Shown piece by piece: positions 1 through 7,500 of a stretch of DNA of 15,814 nt. The notes beneath the pieces were generated by a model. That model saw only the letters and a list, made by a program, of their open reading frames with translations, searched no databases and was not told the origin of the DNA. Position numbers and translations under genes: made by a program. Source of the DNA: UMGS172 sp045587185 (GTDB lineage Bacteria > Bacillota > Clostridia > Oscillospirales > Acutalibacteraceae); assembly GCA_045587185.1 (NCBI GenBank), contig JAZNBS010000041.1, positions 1-15,814 of the forward strand, read 5' to 3'. The first letter of the stretch is position 1; each line of letters opens with the position of its first letter.

Positions 1-369
1 AAGCACGGCAAACTGCCGTATATTGAGTATGTAAAGGAAGAAAAAGCCGAACCCGCCGTCAGTGTCTGGGATTGGCAGAAGTCGGCTGTCAAGGACGGTT
101 TCAGTTTTCCAAAATACGGTGCCGACGGTAAGTGGGGTGCCGAGTGTGAGTCGGTGGCAAAAAAGGCGGTTTGCAAAAAGCGGATTGTGGGGTATAAGTA
201 TCACAATCTCACAAAAATCGTGCAGAGCGTTGTCGGTGTAACGGTTGACGGAAAGTTTGGCACCGACACCAAAAACGCTGTAAAAACGTGGCAGAAAAAC
301 CACGGACTTGCGGTGGATGGCGAGGTCGGTATCAACACTTGGAAAAAGATGCTGGGGGTAACCAAATGA
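1..369 (+). CDS. Phage endolysin, C-terminal cell-wall-binding part (partial at 5' end)
   Basis: The reading frame is open from the first base, so this is the last 122 residues of a larger protein whose catalytic domain lies outside the window. Two peptidoglycan-binding (PG_binding_1-like) units can be seen. The first, at about residues 23-55, runs from WDWQKSAV to the GADGKWG turn. The second, at about residues 70-118, has VDGKFGTDTKNAVKTWQ and a repeated VDGEVGINTW turn. Such repeats hold phage or host lysins on the cell wall. The neighbours, a membrane/coiled-coil protein and a holin, make a phage endolysin the best reading; a GTG within the frame at 154 is not the true start. The TGA stop overlaps the next gene's ATG (ATGA), which indicates translational coupling. 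The catalytic type (amidase, muramidase or peptidase) cannot be told. Confidence 0.85.
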   Translation, partial: KHGKLPYIEYVKEEKAEPAVSVWDWQKSAVKDGFSFPKYGADGKWGAECESVAKKAVCKKRIVGYKYHNLTKIVQSVVGVTVDGKFGTDTKNAVKTWQKNHGLAVDGEVGINTWKKMLGVTK

Positions 370-608
370 GCGAGACCGTTCTGGTGGCGGTGCTGTCGCT
401 GGCAGGCACATTGTCAGGCTCTTTGTTCGGCATTCTCACCGCAAACCGACTTTCCAACTACCGCATTGAGCAACTTGAGAAAAAGGTAGAAAAACACAAC
501 TGCGTTATCGAGCGTGTTTACAAACTTGAGAAGCACGAGGCGGTGGTGGATGAGGAAATAAAGGTTGCTAACCACCGAATTGATGACCTTGAGGAGTTTC
601 ATAAATAA
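366..608 (+). CDS. Small phage membrane/coiled-coil protein, XhlA-like
   Basis: An 80-residue protein with an N-terminal transmembrane helix (about residues 3-28, VLVAVLSLAGTLSGSLFGIL) followed by a charged heptad-patterned coiled coil (about 33-78, rich in Glu/Lys). This layout is typical of small lysis-module proteins near endolysins, such as the XhlA hemolysin-like group. The start is the ATG that overlaps the endolysin stop (ATGA); a longer in-frame version from 288 would overlap the endolysin deeply and is not favoured. It probably works with the holin 19 bases downstream, by analogy with XhlA/XhlB, but the exact role is inferred. Confidence 0.7.
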   Translation: MSETVLVAVLSLAGTLSGSLFGILTANRLSNYRIEQLEKKVEKHNCVIERVYKLEKHEAVVDEEIKVANHRIDDLEEFHK

Positions 609-627
609 AACAGAGGGGAGGTAAACG

Positions 628-834
628 ATGAGAAATTGGTTCAGAAAACACAAAAAGTGGTTCAGGGCGGCGGGTGTGCGCGCAATTAAAACGGTGGCAC
701 AGACTGCCATAGCAATGATACCGGTGGGTGTCAGTATCAGTGAAGTCGGGTGGGGTGCGGTGCTTGGCACATCTGCTTTGGCGGGGGTTGTGTCATTGCT
801 GACAAGTATCGCAGGTCTGCCTGAGGTTAAATAA
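628..834 (+). CDS. Phage holin, r1t type
   Basis: A 68-residue protein that matches the Lactococcus phage r1t holin family in length and pattern. It has a basic N-terminus (MRNWFRKHKKWFRAAG), the family-like stretch VRAIKTVAQTAIAMIPVG as transmembrane segment 1 (about residues 18-37), and a second hydrophobic segment (about 43-63) ending in LTSIAGLPEV, a hallmark of this group. Holins permeabilise the cytoplasmic membrane so that endolysin reaches the wall. GGGGAGG at 614-620 is a good ribosome binding site 7 bases before the ATG. It is the last gene of the lysis cassette and is followed at once by a terminator. Here the endolysin comes before the holin, whereas many phages have the opposite order. 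Confidence 0.88.
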   Translation: MRNWFRKHKKWFRAAGVRAIKTVAQTAIAMIPVGVSISEVGWGAVLGTSALAGVVSLLTSIAGLPEVK

Positions 835-843
835 GTTTTTCGT

Positions 844-897
844 CCCCAAAACACCTTTTAAGGAGTGCCTTTTTAGGTTGTTTTGGGGATTTTTTTG
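844..897 (+). terminator. Rho-independent terminator after the holin
   Basis: CCCCAAAAC (844-852) pairs with GTTTTGGGG (880-888), with a second CCTTTT/AAGG-type pairing inside, followed by a T-run at 890-896. It ends the phage lysis transcript and separates it from the GntR-ABC operon promoter. Confidence 0.85.
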
Positions 898-911
898 AAA
901 AATTCTGAAAA

Positions 912-939
912 ACACTTGACAAATCGAGAAAACAAGTGT
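912..939. promoter_or_regulatory. Candidate GntR operator: inverted repeat over the promoter
   Basis: ACACTTG (912-918) and its exact inverted copy CAAGTGT (933-939) are 14 bases apart and cover the -35 box and the start of the -10 box. A bound dimer here would block RNA polymerase. The half-site resembles the AGTGTA/TACACT half-sites reported for YtrA-type repressors. The assignment as the operator of the gene at 981 is inferred. Confidence 0.5.
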
Positions 940-944
940 ATTAT
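916..944 (+). promoter_or_regulatory. Promoter of the GntR-ABC-lipoprotein operon
   Basis: TTGACA (916-921), a 17-base spacer and TATTAT (939-944) form a near-consensus sigma-A promoter. The expected transcript start is near 951, giving a very short leader before the GntR gene. Confidence 0.85.
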
Positions 945-950
945 CTCTAT

Positions 951-966
951 AGTACAGTAGTACAGT
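951..966. repeat. Tandem 8-bp direct repeat in the operon leader, possible second operator
   Basis: AGTACAGT occurs twice in perfect tandem (951-958 and 959-966), at or just after the predicted transcript start. TAGTAC-type elements are common at promoters of YtrA-subfamily regulators in Firmicutes, so this may be the real binding site or a second one. It could also be chance. Confidence 0.45.
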
Positions 967-980
967 TGAAGAAAGGAGAA

Positions 981-1349
981 ATGTTTTTGGACTGGAAACT
1001 TGATAAGGGCCGACCGATATGTCCCCAGATATGCGAACAACTCAGCGTTGTGATAGCTTCGGGACAGGTCAAACCCGACGAAAAACTGATGTCGGTGCGT
1101 GAAGTGGCCGTGGCAGCAGGGGTCAATCCCAACACCGTTCAGAAAGCCTTTGAAGAGCTTGAACGGCACGGGCTTATATATTCGGTCAGAGGCTCAGGTT
1201 GGTTTGTGTGCCAGAGTATTGATACGGCAAAAAATATCGTTAACGACCTAACACAAGTGAAAATGAATTCATTTTTCAGCGAAATGCAAAAGCTCGGTTA
1301 CACACCCGAGCAAACAAAACAATTAGTGAAGGAGTGGGATAATGAGTGA
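981..1349 (+). CDS. GntR-family transcriptional regulator, YtrA subfamily
   Basis: A 122-residue protein with an N-terminal winged helix (about residues 12-78). It begins with DWKLDKGRPICPQICEQL and contains the recognition region SVREVAVAAGVNPNTVQKAF and the wing ERHGLIYSVRGSGWFV. Only about 40 residues follow, the short C-terminal dimerisation tail typical of YtrA-type regulators rather than the large effector domains of FadR or HutC types. Such proteins repress the ABC genes downstream and their own gene, and are often relieved by cell-envelope stress; which signal acts here is unknown. The ATG at 981 lies only 2 bases after AAAGGAG (972-978), so the TTG at 987 could be the true start. The upstream GTG at 936 is inside the promoter and is rejected. 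The gene overlaps the ATPase gene by 8 bases. Confidence 0.92.
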   Translation: MFLDWKLDKGRPICPQICEQLSVVIASGQVKPDEKLMSVREVAVAAGVNPNTVQKAFEELERHGLIYSVRGSGWFVCQSIDTAKNIVNDLTQVKMNSFFSEMQKLGYTPEQTKQLVKEWDNE

Positions 1350-2040
1350 ACTTCTAAAATGCGAGAAACTCACCAAAAACTATGGCGGACTTGTTGCTCT
1401 GAATGCTGTTGACCTGACCGTCAAAAGTGGAAAGATTATAGGATTGCTTGGCCCTAACGGTTCGGGCAAGACCACAATGATAAAGATAATAAACGGTCTT
1501 CTGACACCCACACAGGGAAGGGTGTTGATAAACGGTATTGAACCTGGTGTTGAGACCAAAGGACTCGTGTCTTATCTGCCCGACAACAGTTATCTAAATT
1601 CATGGATGACGGTTGAGCAGATTGTCAAAATGTTCACCGATTTTTATGCCGATTTTAGGCCCGAACTTGGTTTTGAGATGCTAAAAAAACTAGGTATCAC
1701 TCCCGAAGCAAAGCTCAAAAATCTGTCAAAGGGCAACAAGGAAAAGGTTTGTCTTATCCTTGTTATGAGCCGAAATGCCCTGCTTTATGTTCTGGATGAA
1801 CCCATTGCAGGTGTGGATCCTGCAACCCGTGACTATGTCATTTCAACCATCATCAACAATTATAACCCGAATGCTTCGGTTATTATTTCGACCCACTTGA
1901 TTGCTGATATCGAGCAGGTGTTGGACGAGGTTATTTTTATCAATCAGGGCAATATTGTTCTGCATAAGACGGTTGATGAAATCCGCGAGGAACACGGCAA
2001 GAGTGTTGATGAACTGTTTAGGGAGGTGTTTAGATGGTAA
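1342..2040 (+). CDS. ABC transporter ATP-binding protein (YtrB-like)
   Basis: A 232-residue nucleotide-binding subunit. Visible motifs are Walker A GPNGSGKTT (37-45), a signature loop LSKGNKEK (118-125) in place of canonical LSGGQ, Walker B LLYVLDEP (137-144) with the catalytic Glu, the D-loop AGVDP, and the H-loop His175 in ISTH. The Q-loop region reads SYLPDN and lacks the usual Gln; both departures are common in the YtrB/BcrA-like branch that pairs with short regulators of the YtrA type. It should energise the permease encoded next, whose ATG overlaps this gene by 7 bases. Position between GntR and permease genes supports a regulated efflux or envelope-stress transporter. The substrate is unknown. 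Confidence 0.93.
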   Translation: MSELLKCEKLTKNYGGLVALNAVDLTVKSGKIIGLLGPNGSGKTTMIKIINGLLTPTQGRVLINGIEPGVETKGLVSYLPDNSYLNSWMTVEQIVKMFTDFYADFRPELGFEMLKKLGITPEAKLKNLSKGNKEKVCLILVMSRNALLYVLDEPIAGVDPATRDYVISTIINNYNPNASVIISTHLIADIEQVLDEVIFINQGNIVLHKTVDEIREEHGKSVDELFREVFRW

Positions 2041-2849
2041 AGAAACTTTTAAAGCACGAGTTTTTCGCCTTTTTTCGCAGTATGTGTCCCATAGCAGTCA
2101 TTACACTGGGAATGGGTTTGTTGACAAGGATTATTCAACTTTTTGAAAGCGATTCCACGGCTTACAGCATCATTTCGGGATCAGCGGTATTTATGTTTTG
2201 GGTTTCCATAATTGTATGCCTTGTGGCATCGGTTGCTTTGAGCGTCAAAAGATTTTACACAAATCTGTTTACGGCAGAGGGCTATCTTTCAATGACCCTG
2301 CCGGTAACGGCGGGTCAGCACATTTTTGCCAAACTGTTTGTTGCCGTGGTAGGTGTTGTTGCAACGGCCGTTACTGTTTTGGTCTCTTTGGGCATTGCCA
2401 ACTTCGGTGAGGTTTTGTGGGAAGTTTTCAAAGCAATAGGATATATTTTGGATAAGTGGGTTACGGTTTATGGCGCAAATTTCATTTTCTATATCTTAGA
2501 GTTTATCCTAATGGCGGTCACACTTCTTATGTATAACTATCTGGTGTTCTATTCTTGCATTGCGGTGGGACAGATAGCCAAGAAAAACCGTGTTTTGGCT
2601 GCATTTGGTGCCTATTTCGGTTACTATATAATTACACAGATAATCGCTACAATCATTCTGCTTGTGGTCATTTCAACGCCAGAGTGGATGTCAAAACTTA
2701 TTGCAACGGTTGTTGAATGGGTATCTTCTCATCAGCTTGCGGCAGTTCACGTTGGGCTTTTGAGCGTTTCAGTATTTTACAGTGCTCTGTCGGTTGTTTT
2801 TTTCTTGTTTTCAAGATACATTATCAAAAACCGCCTGAATCTTGAGTGA
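2034..2849 (+). CDS. ABC transporter permease
   Basis: A 271-residue integral membrane protein with six predicted transmembrane helices at about residues 17-37, 43-71, 96-122, 148-177, 187-214 and 236-262, and a basic C-terminal end (RYIIKNRLN). The N-terminal KLLKHEFFAFFR amphipathic stretch is typical of permeases of small ABC-2-like exporters paired with YtrA/YtrB-type proteins. It would form the membrane channel with two copies of the preceding ATPase. The ATG lies inside the end of the ATPase gene, so the two are translationally coupled. No substrate can be read from the sequence. Confidence 0.87.
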   Translation: MVKKLLKHEFFAFFRSMCPIAVITLGMGLLTRIIQLFESDSTAYSIISGSAVFMFWVSIIVCLVASVALSVKRFYTNLFTAEGYLSMTLPVTAGQHIFAKLFVAVVGVVATAVTVLVSLGIANFGEVLWEVFKAIGYILDKWVTVYGANFIFYILEFILMAVTLLMYNYLVFYSCIAVGQIAKKNRVLAAFGAYFGYYIITQIIATIILLVVISTPEWMSKLIATVVEWVSSHQLAAVHVGLLSVSVFYSALSVVFFLFSRYIIKNRLNLE

Positions 2850-2863
2850 GGAGGAACAAGGCA

Positions 2864-3640
2864 ATGAAGAAGTATGTAAAACTTGTTGCAGTTATTATTT
2901 TGAGTGCTCTTTTGTGTCTCTCGTTCTGTTCGTGTATCGATGTTGATGAATTGCGTGAACAAACCGCTAGATGGGGTAACGAAGAACATACGGTGATAAA
3001 TTTCAAAGGTGCAGAGTATAAACTTTTGCCTCAATGCGATGAACTTTATATAGTTCCATCGGGTGTGTATTTTGACGGCTATGTAACCGATAGTGAGGTA
3101 CCGATACTACTTGCTGAGAATTACGGTGAGGGGATGAACGTGGGTAAGGATGCCGAAATGCTTGTGGCGGGTGTATGGAAAAATAATTTGGACTGTAATC
3201 GTGTTTACTGCCGAAGCGACCTTTACGATACAAAGGTAAAGGCTATCCAAAACTTTGAACTTGACTGCTATTGCATTTACGACCCTTCGTTTGATAAAGA
3301 AACTGGAGAAATTATAAATGAATACCGCCTTTTGAAGGCTGAAAGTGTTTCGGCAATAAGGACCGCTTTGAGCGATGAGGCTGCGGTTATAGACGGCTTT
3401 AACCGAAGCGGTGAGGGAATCTACATTTGTGATGAAACTATGCAGTTTATAGAAAACGCCGACAAAGGAGCCAAAATGTGGGTGACCTATATAGGCGGCA
3501 AGCCCTCTGTTGTTGTGGAGAGTTTCGATACGTCTTCCAAGATTTACAACTTTATGCGTTATGATGTACCCGAGGAATTTGCCGAATCGATCATCAATGA
3601 TGTAAAGCCGTTCAGTTATGGTTATGATTATGATTATTAA
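2864..3640 (+). CDS. Putative lipoprotein of the ABC operon, unknown family
   Basis: A 258-residue secreted protein with a basic start (MKKYVK), a hydrophobic core (residues 7-20) and cysteines at 18, 22 and 24. Cys24 after Ser23 is the likeliest lipidation site, although the lipobox (FCS-C) is not ideal. The mature part has no domain I recognise; it is acidic, has several cysteines (CNRVYC, DCYC, YICDE) and ends in a Tyr/Asp-rich tail. The start is the ATG at 2864, 9 bases after AGGAGG (2849-2854), not the GTG at 2846 that overlaps the permease stop. As the fourth gene of the operon it may be an outer-face partner of the transporter or the envelope component that it serves. Confidence 0.8.
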   Translation: MKKYVKLVAVIILSALLCLSFCSCIDVDELREQTARWGNEEHTVINFKGAEYKLLPQCDELYIVPSGVYFDGYVTDSEVPILLAENYGEGMNVGKDAEMLVAGVWKNNLDCNRVYCRSDLYDTKVKAIQNFELDCYCIYDPSFDKETGEIINEYRLLKAESVSAIRTALSDEAAVIDGFNRSGEGIYICDETMQFIENADKGAKMWVTYIGGKPSVVVESFDTSSKIYNFMRYDVPEEFAESIINDVKPFSYGYDYDY

Positions 3641-3671
3641 TTGAAAACGGGTGACCAATGAACGCCACTAC

Positions 3672-3703
3672 AAAGCCTTCCTCTTTATACGAGGAAGGCT
3701 TTT
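3672..3703. terminator. Bidirectional terminator-like hairpin between convergent genes
   Basis: AAAGCCTTCCTC (3672-3683) pairs perfectly with GAGGAAGGCTTT (3691-3702) around a 7-base loop. The T-tract is short on both strands. It lies between the convergent lipoprotein gene (plus) and the small gene at 3721-4020 (minus) and probably ends both transcripts. Confidence 0.75.
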
Positions 3704-3720
3704 GTGCTTGTAAGAAATTT

Positions 3721-4020
3721 TTAATCCCTTAATTTGGGTACAATGCCTTCGTGGAAATGTTTTGGGATTTGGGCCACGTCCTCTGACGGCAGACCTTGTG
3801 AAATGGCGGGGAACATAAACTCGGTGTCAGCAGTTGCCTGAATTTCATAGGTGCCGTAGGTGTTTATCATTTCTTCTGCAGTGTCGGGTGTTGGGTCCCA
3901 TGAACGCACACGGACGTCAACAGGCACGTGAAAACCGTGCTCATTTGTACCGCCTTCCTTTGCGTTTATAAATTCATTATCGGCATTGTTTCCGGACATA
4001 TAATTATCGCGTTTTTTCAT
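3721..4020 (-). CDS. Small hypothetical protein
   Basis: A 99-residue soluble protein with no signal peptide or membrane segment. I do not recognise the family. It has a polar N-terminus (MKKRDNYMSGNNADNEF) and a likely conserved core with HGFHVPVDVRVRSWDPTPDTAEE and YGTYEIQATADTEFMFPAI, then a short basic end. The start is the ATG at 4020, with GGGAG 9 bases upstream; a TTG five codons earlier overlaps this ribosome binding site and is rejected. The gene is alone and convergent with the lipoprotein gene. The core looks conserved rather than random, so this is likely a real gene, but no function can be given. Confidence 0.7.
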   Translation of the reverse strand: MKKRDNYMSGNNADNEFINAKEGGTNEHGFHVPVDVRVRSWDPTPDTAEEMINTYGTYEIQATADTEFMFPAISQGLPSEDVAQIPKHFHEGIVPKLRD

Positions 4021-4531
4021 AATTTCATCTCCCAAAACTATTTTCCCCGACCGTTGGACAAATATTTTACTAAATTATTCTTTAAAATTGAAACGGCACA
4101 GTTTCTGTGGGTGAAACCGCCGCTAATAATGTTTATATGCTACTCACTTGATAGCATAACTCACCGTGAAACAGAAAGAAAATATTTTGTTCGTCATTTC
4201 CACCGGTGAATTCGCGAAGAATCTTATATTCTCACGACCAAAAGATGAGGTTTTTGCTAAAAAAACCACCATAAAATTGGTTTAACACGTCGAAACCTTC
4301 AAAAAAATCGTTAAAATGACCACATTTAACACCGTTTTAGAAGCATTTCAGCAAGAGTTTTGGCAAAATGTACAAGAATTCTCGATTTATTTTGTTCATA
4401 AATACATAATAAAAATCTTGCATTTATACATTTGCTTTGCTATAATATGGTTAAGAGTGGAGTTGTGTCGGGATTTTTGCGCCCTGACGCAGTGTTTGCG
4501 CTCATTTTATATCCAAAAGGAGAAATTTATT
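4021..4531. other. 511-base intergenic region with dyads and one clear promoter
   Basis: No convincing gene lies here; the open frame running into the large gene from 4316 has no ribosome binding site. Several dyads are visible: CACAG-TTT-CTGTG (4098-4110), TATGCTA/TAGCATA (4136-4142 and 4152-4158), TTTCTGT/ACAGAAA (4103-4109 and 4171-4177), GGTGA/TCACC (4110-4114 and 4161-4165), adjacent 8-bp palindromes CACCGGTG (4201-4208) and TTCGCGAA (4211-4218), and GGTTTTT/AAAAACC (4249-4255 and 4261-4267). The cluster between 4098 and 4177 could fold as the leader of the minus-strand gene. The promoter for the large surface protein is near the right end. Confidence 0.45.
4418..4446 (+). promoter_or_regulatory. 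Promoter of the large surface protein gene
   Basis: TTGCAT (4418-4423), a 17-base spacer and a perfect TATAAT (4441-4446). It predicts an untranslated leader of about 80 bases before the ATG at 4532. Confidence 0.82.
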
Positions 4532-7500
4532 ATGGCAAGGAACATCAGGAAAGTTGTGAGCATCATATGTGCTGTATCACTTCTGCTGTCTCTCTGTGCA
4601 GTGTCGTTTTTCGGCGCTTCTTCGGCAATGCATCTTGAGGCCGTGGAGTCTGATAATTCGGCACTTTCATGGAACGGCACAACTGTGCTTGATCTTACAT
4701 TTGAGGGCACAAATAGCGGTGGTATTGCAATGTCAAACGCTACCTCTAAAGGGGTGAATAACGGCGTTCTTGAAATGAGCAACACTACTAGTCACAACGG
4801 CTCGGCGTGGTTTGCTAAGGATGCGACCGTTAACGCAGGAGCGGAAATTCCTTCTATCACCGATAGAACTATCGAAAACACTTTGAAAGCCAATCTTTTC
4901 GAAATGAAGGCTAACACTTCTTATAAGATTACCTTTAAGTATGCTTTCAGAAAAGATACCCCTGTCGGCATCGCAGTTACCCTTATGGCTGCAGTTGACC
5001 CTTATCTTAGTGCCAATCACGGTCGTGATAAGAGTCTTGCTTCGGTTGCAACTATAGTTACCGATGATGTTATTGAGACAGACTCTACTGAAGAAGGTAA
5101 CACTTCTTATAACGACTGGAAAGAAGTGTCTATAATCTTCACAACCTCAGCCACCTTGAATAATAAGTATCTCGGTTTCAAATTCAGTGCAGCGTATATG
5201 AAATTTGACTACATTACCATAGAAGAAGGTAATGTGTCCAACGTCATCGACTACACCGAGGTTTATGATTGGACTACCGACGGGGCCACACCCTCCTATT
5301 GGGACCCCAACAATAACAATTTCCTTAGTGATTCCGATAAAACTAATAATGACTATACCAAGGGCTCGTTTGTTGATGCCGAAGGTCTGCATTTCAGTTT
5401 TTCTCATAAGAACGATCCTGTTTTTAATAAGGGTTGGATAAAAAAGGCTACTGTCAAGAAGGATAGTGTCGGTCCGACGGATAATACCGGCACGCTTGTT
5501 TTCAAAGCCGACAGGAATTACATAATTACTGTAAAGTATAAACCTGAACTTATCCCCGAGGGTAAGGAGGCTTATATCGGTATCGGTTACGGTCATCTTC
5601 AGCAAGAAATGGGTACTATTGAATATGCCACCCATACCGAGGCTACTGACGAGTGGCAGTACCTTACCACCGTTTTGAAGGGTGACAGGGTTGCTAACGG
5701 TAATAATTGCCTTAATCTTACCGCCGGTTGTTTAAGCAGTGCCGGCCGTTGCTCGTTCCTTGTTGAATCTGTAACCGTAAGAACCGTTAACACTTCTATA
5801 ATTGTTTATGATACTGCTTACGGTGAATTAGATAGTAACTATGATTTCATTCATGCAGGCAATAAACTCACCTCAACACCCAGACCCAAGAATGTTCCCG
5901 AGGGCAGAGGATTTGCAGGTTGGTACTGTGGTGACGAAATAGTAAACAGTCAGTGGGTTGTCCCCGAAGGCGTTGTTAATTTAACCGCCAAGTTCTCAAA
6001 CACCATCAGTTCGGTTGTGTTTGACAATCAGGGCGAAAAGACTGTAGATAACTTAGCAGTCGGTCTTGAACTGCCCAATCCTACCCGCCCCAATTCCTAC
6101 CTCTTCTTTGAGGGTTGGTATACTGATGCTGACTTTACCAATAAAATAACAACAGTTCCCGATTATGATGTTACCGTATATGCAAAATATAACGGTACAT
6201 ATTTGAATTTCAACAACATTGCTCATGTTGAAGGCGAGGCTCCGTCTACTGTTACCATTGAAACCGACCCTGCAGATAAAACCAATAAGGTTGTAAAGTT
6301 CACTGCACCACACAATAACAGACGTAACTTTATGATTCCTGTTTACGATATTGCAGGTTCCAAAGCTTTTGAACTTAAGACCAACACTAGTTATGTTGTT
6401 TCTTTCAAGGTTAAACTTGTTAATAACAACATGGCACAGGCAGAGTGTAACCTCTACCAGGGCGATTATTCACAAAAGGACGAAAGTGTTGCCACAAGAA
6501 CCGCTATTAAGGGCGTGGGCAAGTCAGTAACTTCTACAAATTGGACTACTGTTACCTGTAGTTTCATAACCGGCGATACTCTGTACCTTGAACGCGTAAA
6601 GTGGTCTTATCAGAACCATCTGTTATTCACTCTGTATAGCAATGTTGGTGCTACAGGTGTCTATATTGATGATTTTATGATTGCGGAATCTATCAAAGAG
6701 GCTCCTGAAGGTGCAATCGGTATAAGCTTTGAGGCCAACACAACCAAGATTCCCACCTTGTACGGCTTCCCTGGTGAGTCACTCCCATCTTTGGTAACCC
6801 CTACTCTTTCGGGTCACCAGTTTGTTGGTTGGTATGCTGATAAGAACCTCACTGTTCCTTTCAAGGATAAGTTCTTTGGCAACAAAGATATCACTTTATA
6901 TGCAAAATGGGCTGTTGACCCGTTCCTTGTTGACTTCTCTAACTATCAGCAGGGTGTAGTGTCAGCACGTGCTAAGTTCCTTAAGGACGACAAGGGTAAC
7001 GATTACCTCGATTGGTGGGTAAAATACGCTACAACAAACACATCTGATAAGGGTACTCCTTACCGTGTATATATCAACAAAGATGATGTTCACTTCACCT
7101 GTGAAAAGGGCCAACAGTATACCTTCACCTTTAAATACAAGTTGCTCGATTCTGAGGATAACAATATTACCATACAGGGCGTAACCTCAGGTAAACTCAA
7201 TGGTTGGGTTAGTTGGGCTATTTGTCCTGAAAAGCTTGTTATCGACAAGCCTACTGACGAGTGGACTACCGCAAGCCTTACATTTACTGCAACCCCTGAA
7301 GACAGTGACGGTGTCTATCTCTCACTTGGTATTGCGGGTCACGGTCACATCCTTATAGATGATGTCCAAGTTTCTTCTACAGTTTCACGTGCAAATCTCT
7401 ACGGAAAGACCGCTATTTTCTTCAATGCTAATGACGGTGAATCGGTTGACCCTATCTCTGGTGACCCCGGTGAGCCTATTACCAAGCTCCCCACCACAAC

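Noticed and set aside
414..854. Minus-strand open frame of 146 codons over the lysis genes
   Set aside because: It lies antisense to the coiled-coil and holin genes, which have family likeness and ribosome binding sites; it also runs through the terminator.
3107..3658. Minus-strand open frame of 183 codons over the lipoprotein gene
   Set aside because: Antisense to a gene with signal peptide and AGGAGG site; its protein shows no family pattern and it has no ribosome binding site.
4110..4160. Sporulation (sigma G-like) promoter for the small minus-strand gene
   Set aside because: A TGAGTTA-N17-CATATAA arrangement can be found, but matches are poor and it overlaps the dyad TATGCTA/TAGCATA.
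4316..4531. 72-codon N-terminal extension of the large surface protein
   Set aside because: It crosses the promoter at 4418-4446, lacks a ribosome binding site, and would bury the signal peptide.
5147..5635. Minus-strand open frame of 162 codons in the large surface gene
   Set aside because: Lies inside a well-supported modular protein; a shadow of its codon pattern.
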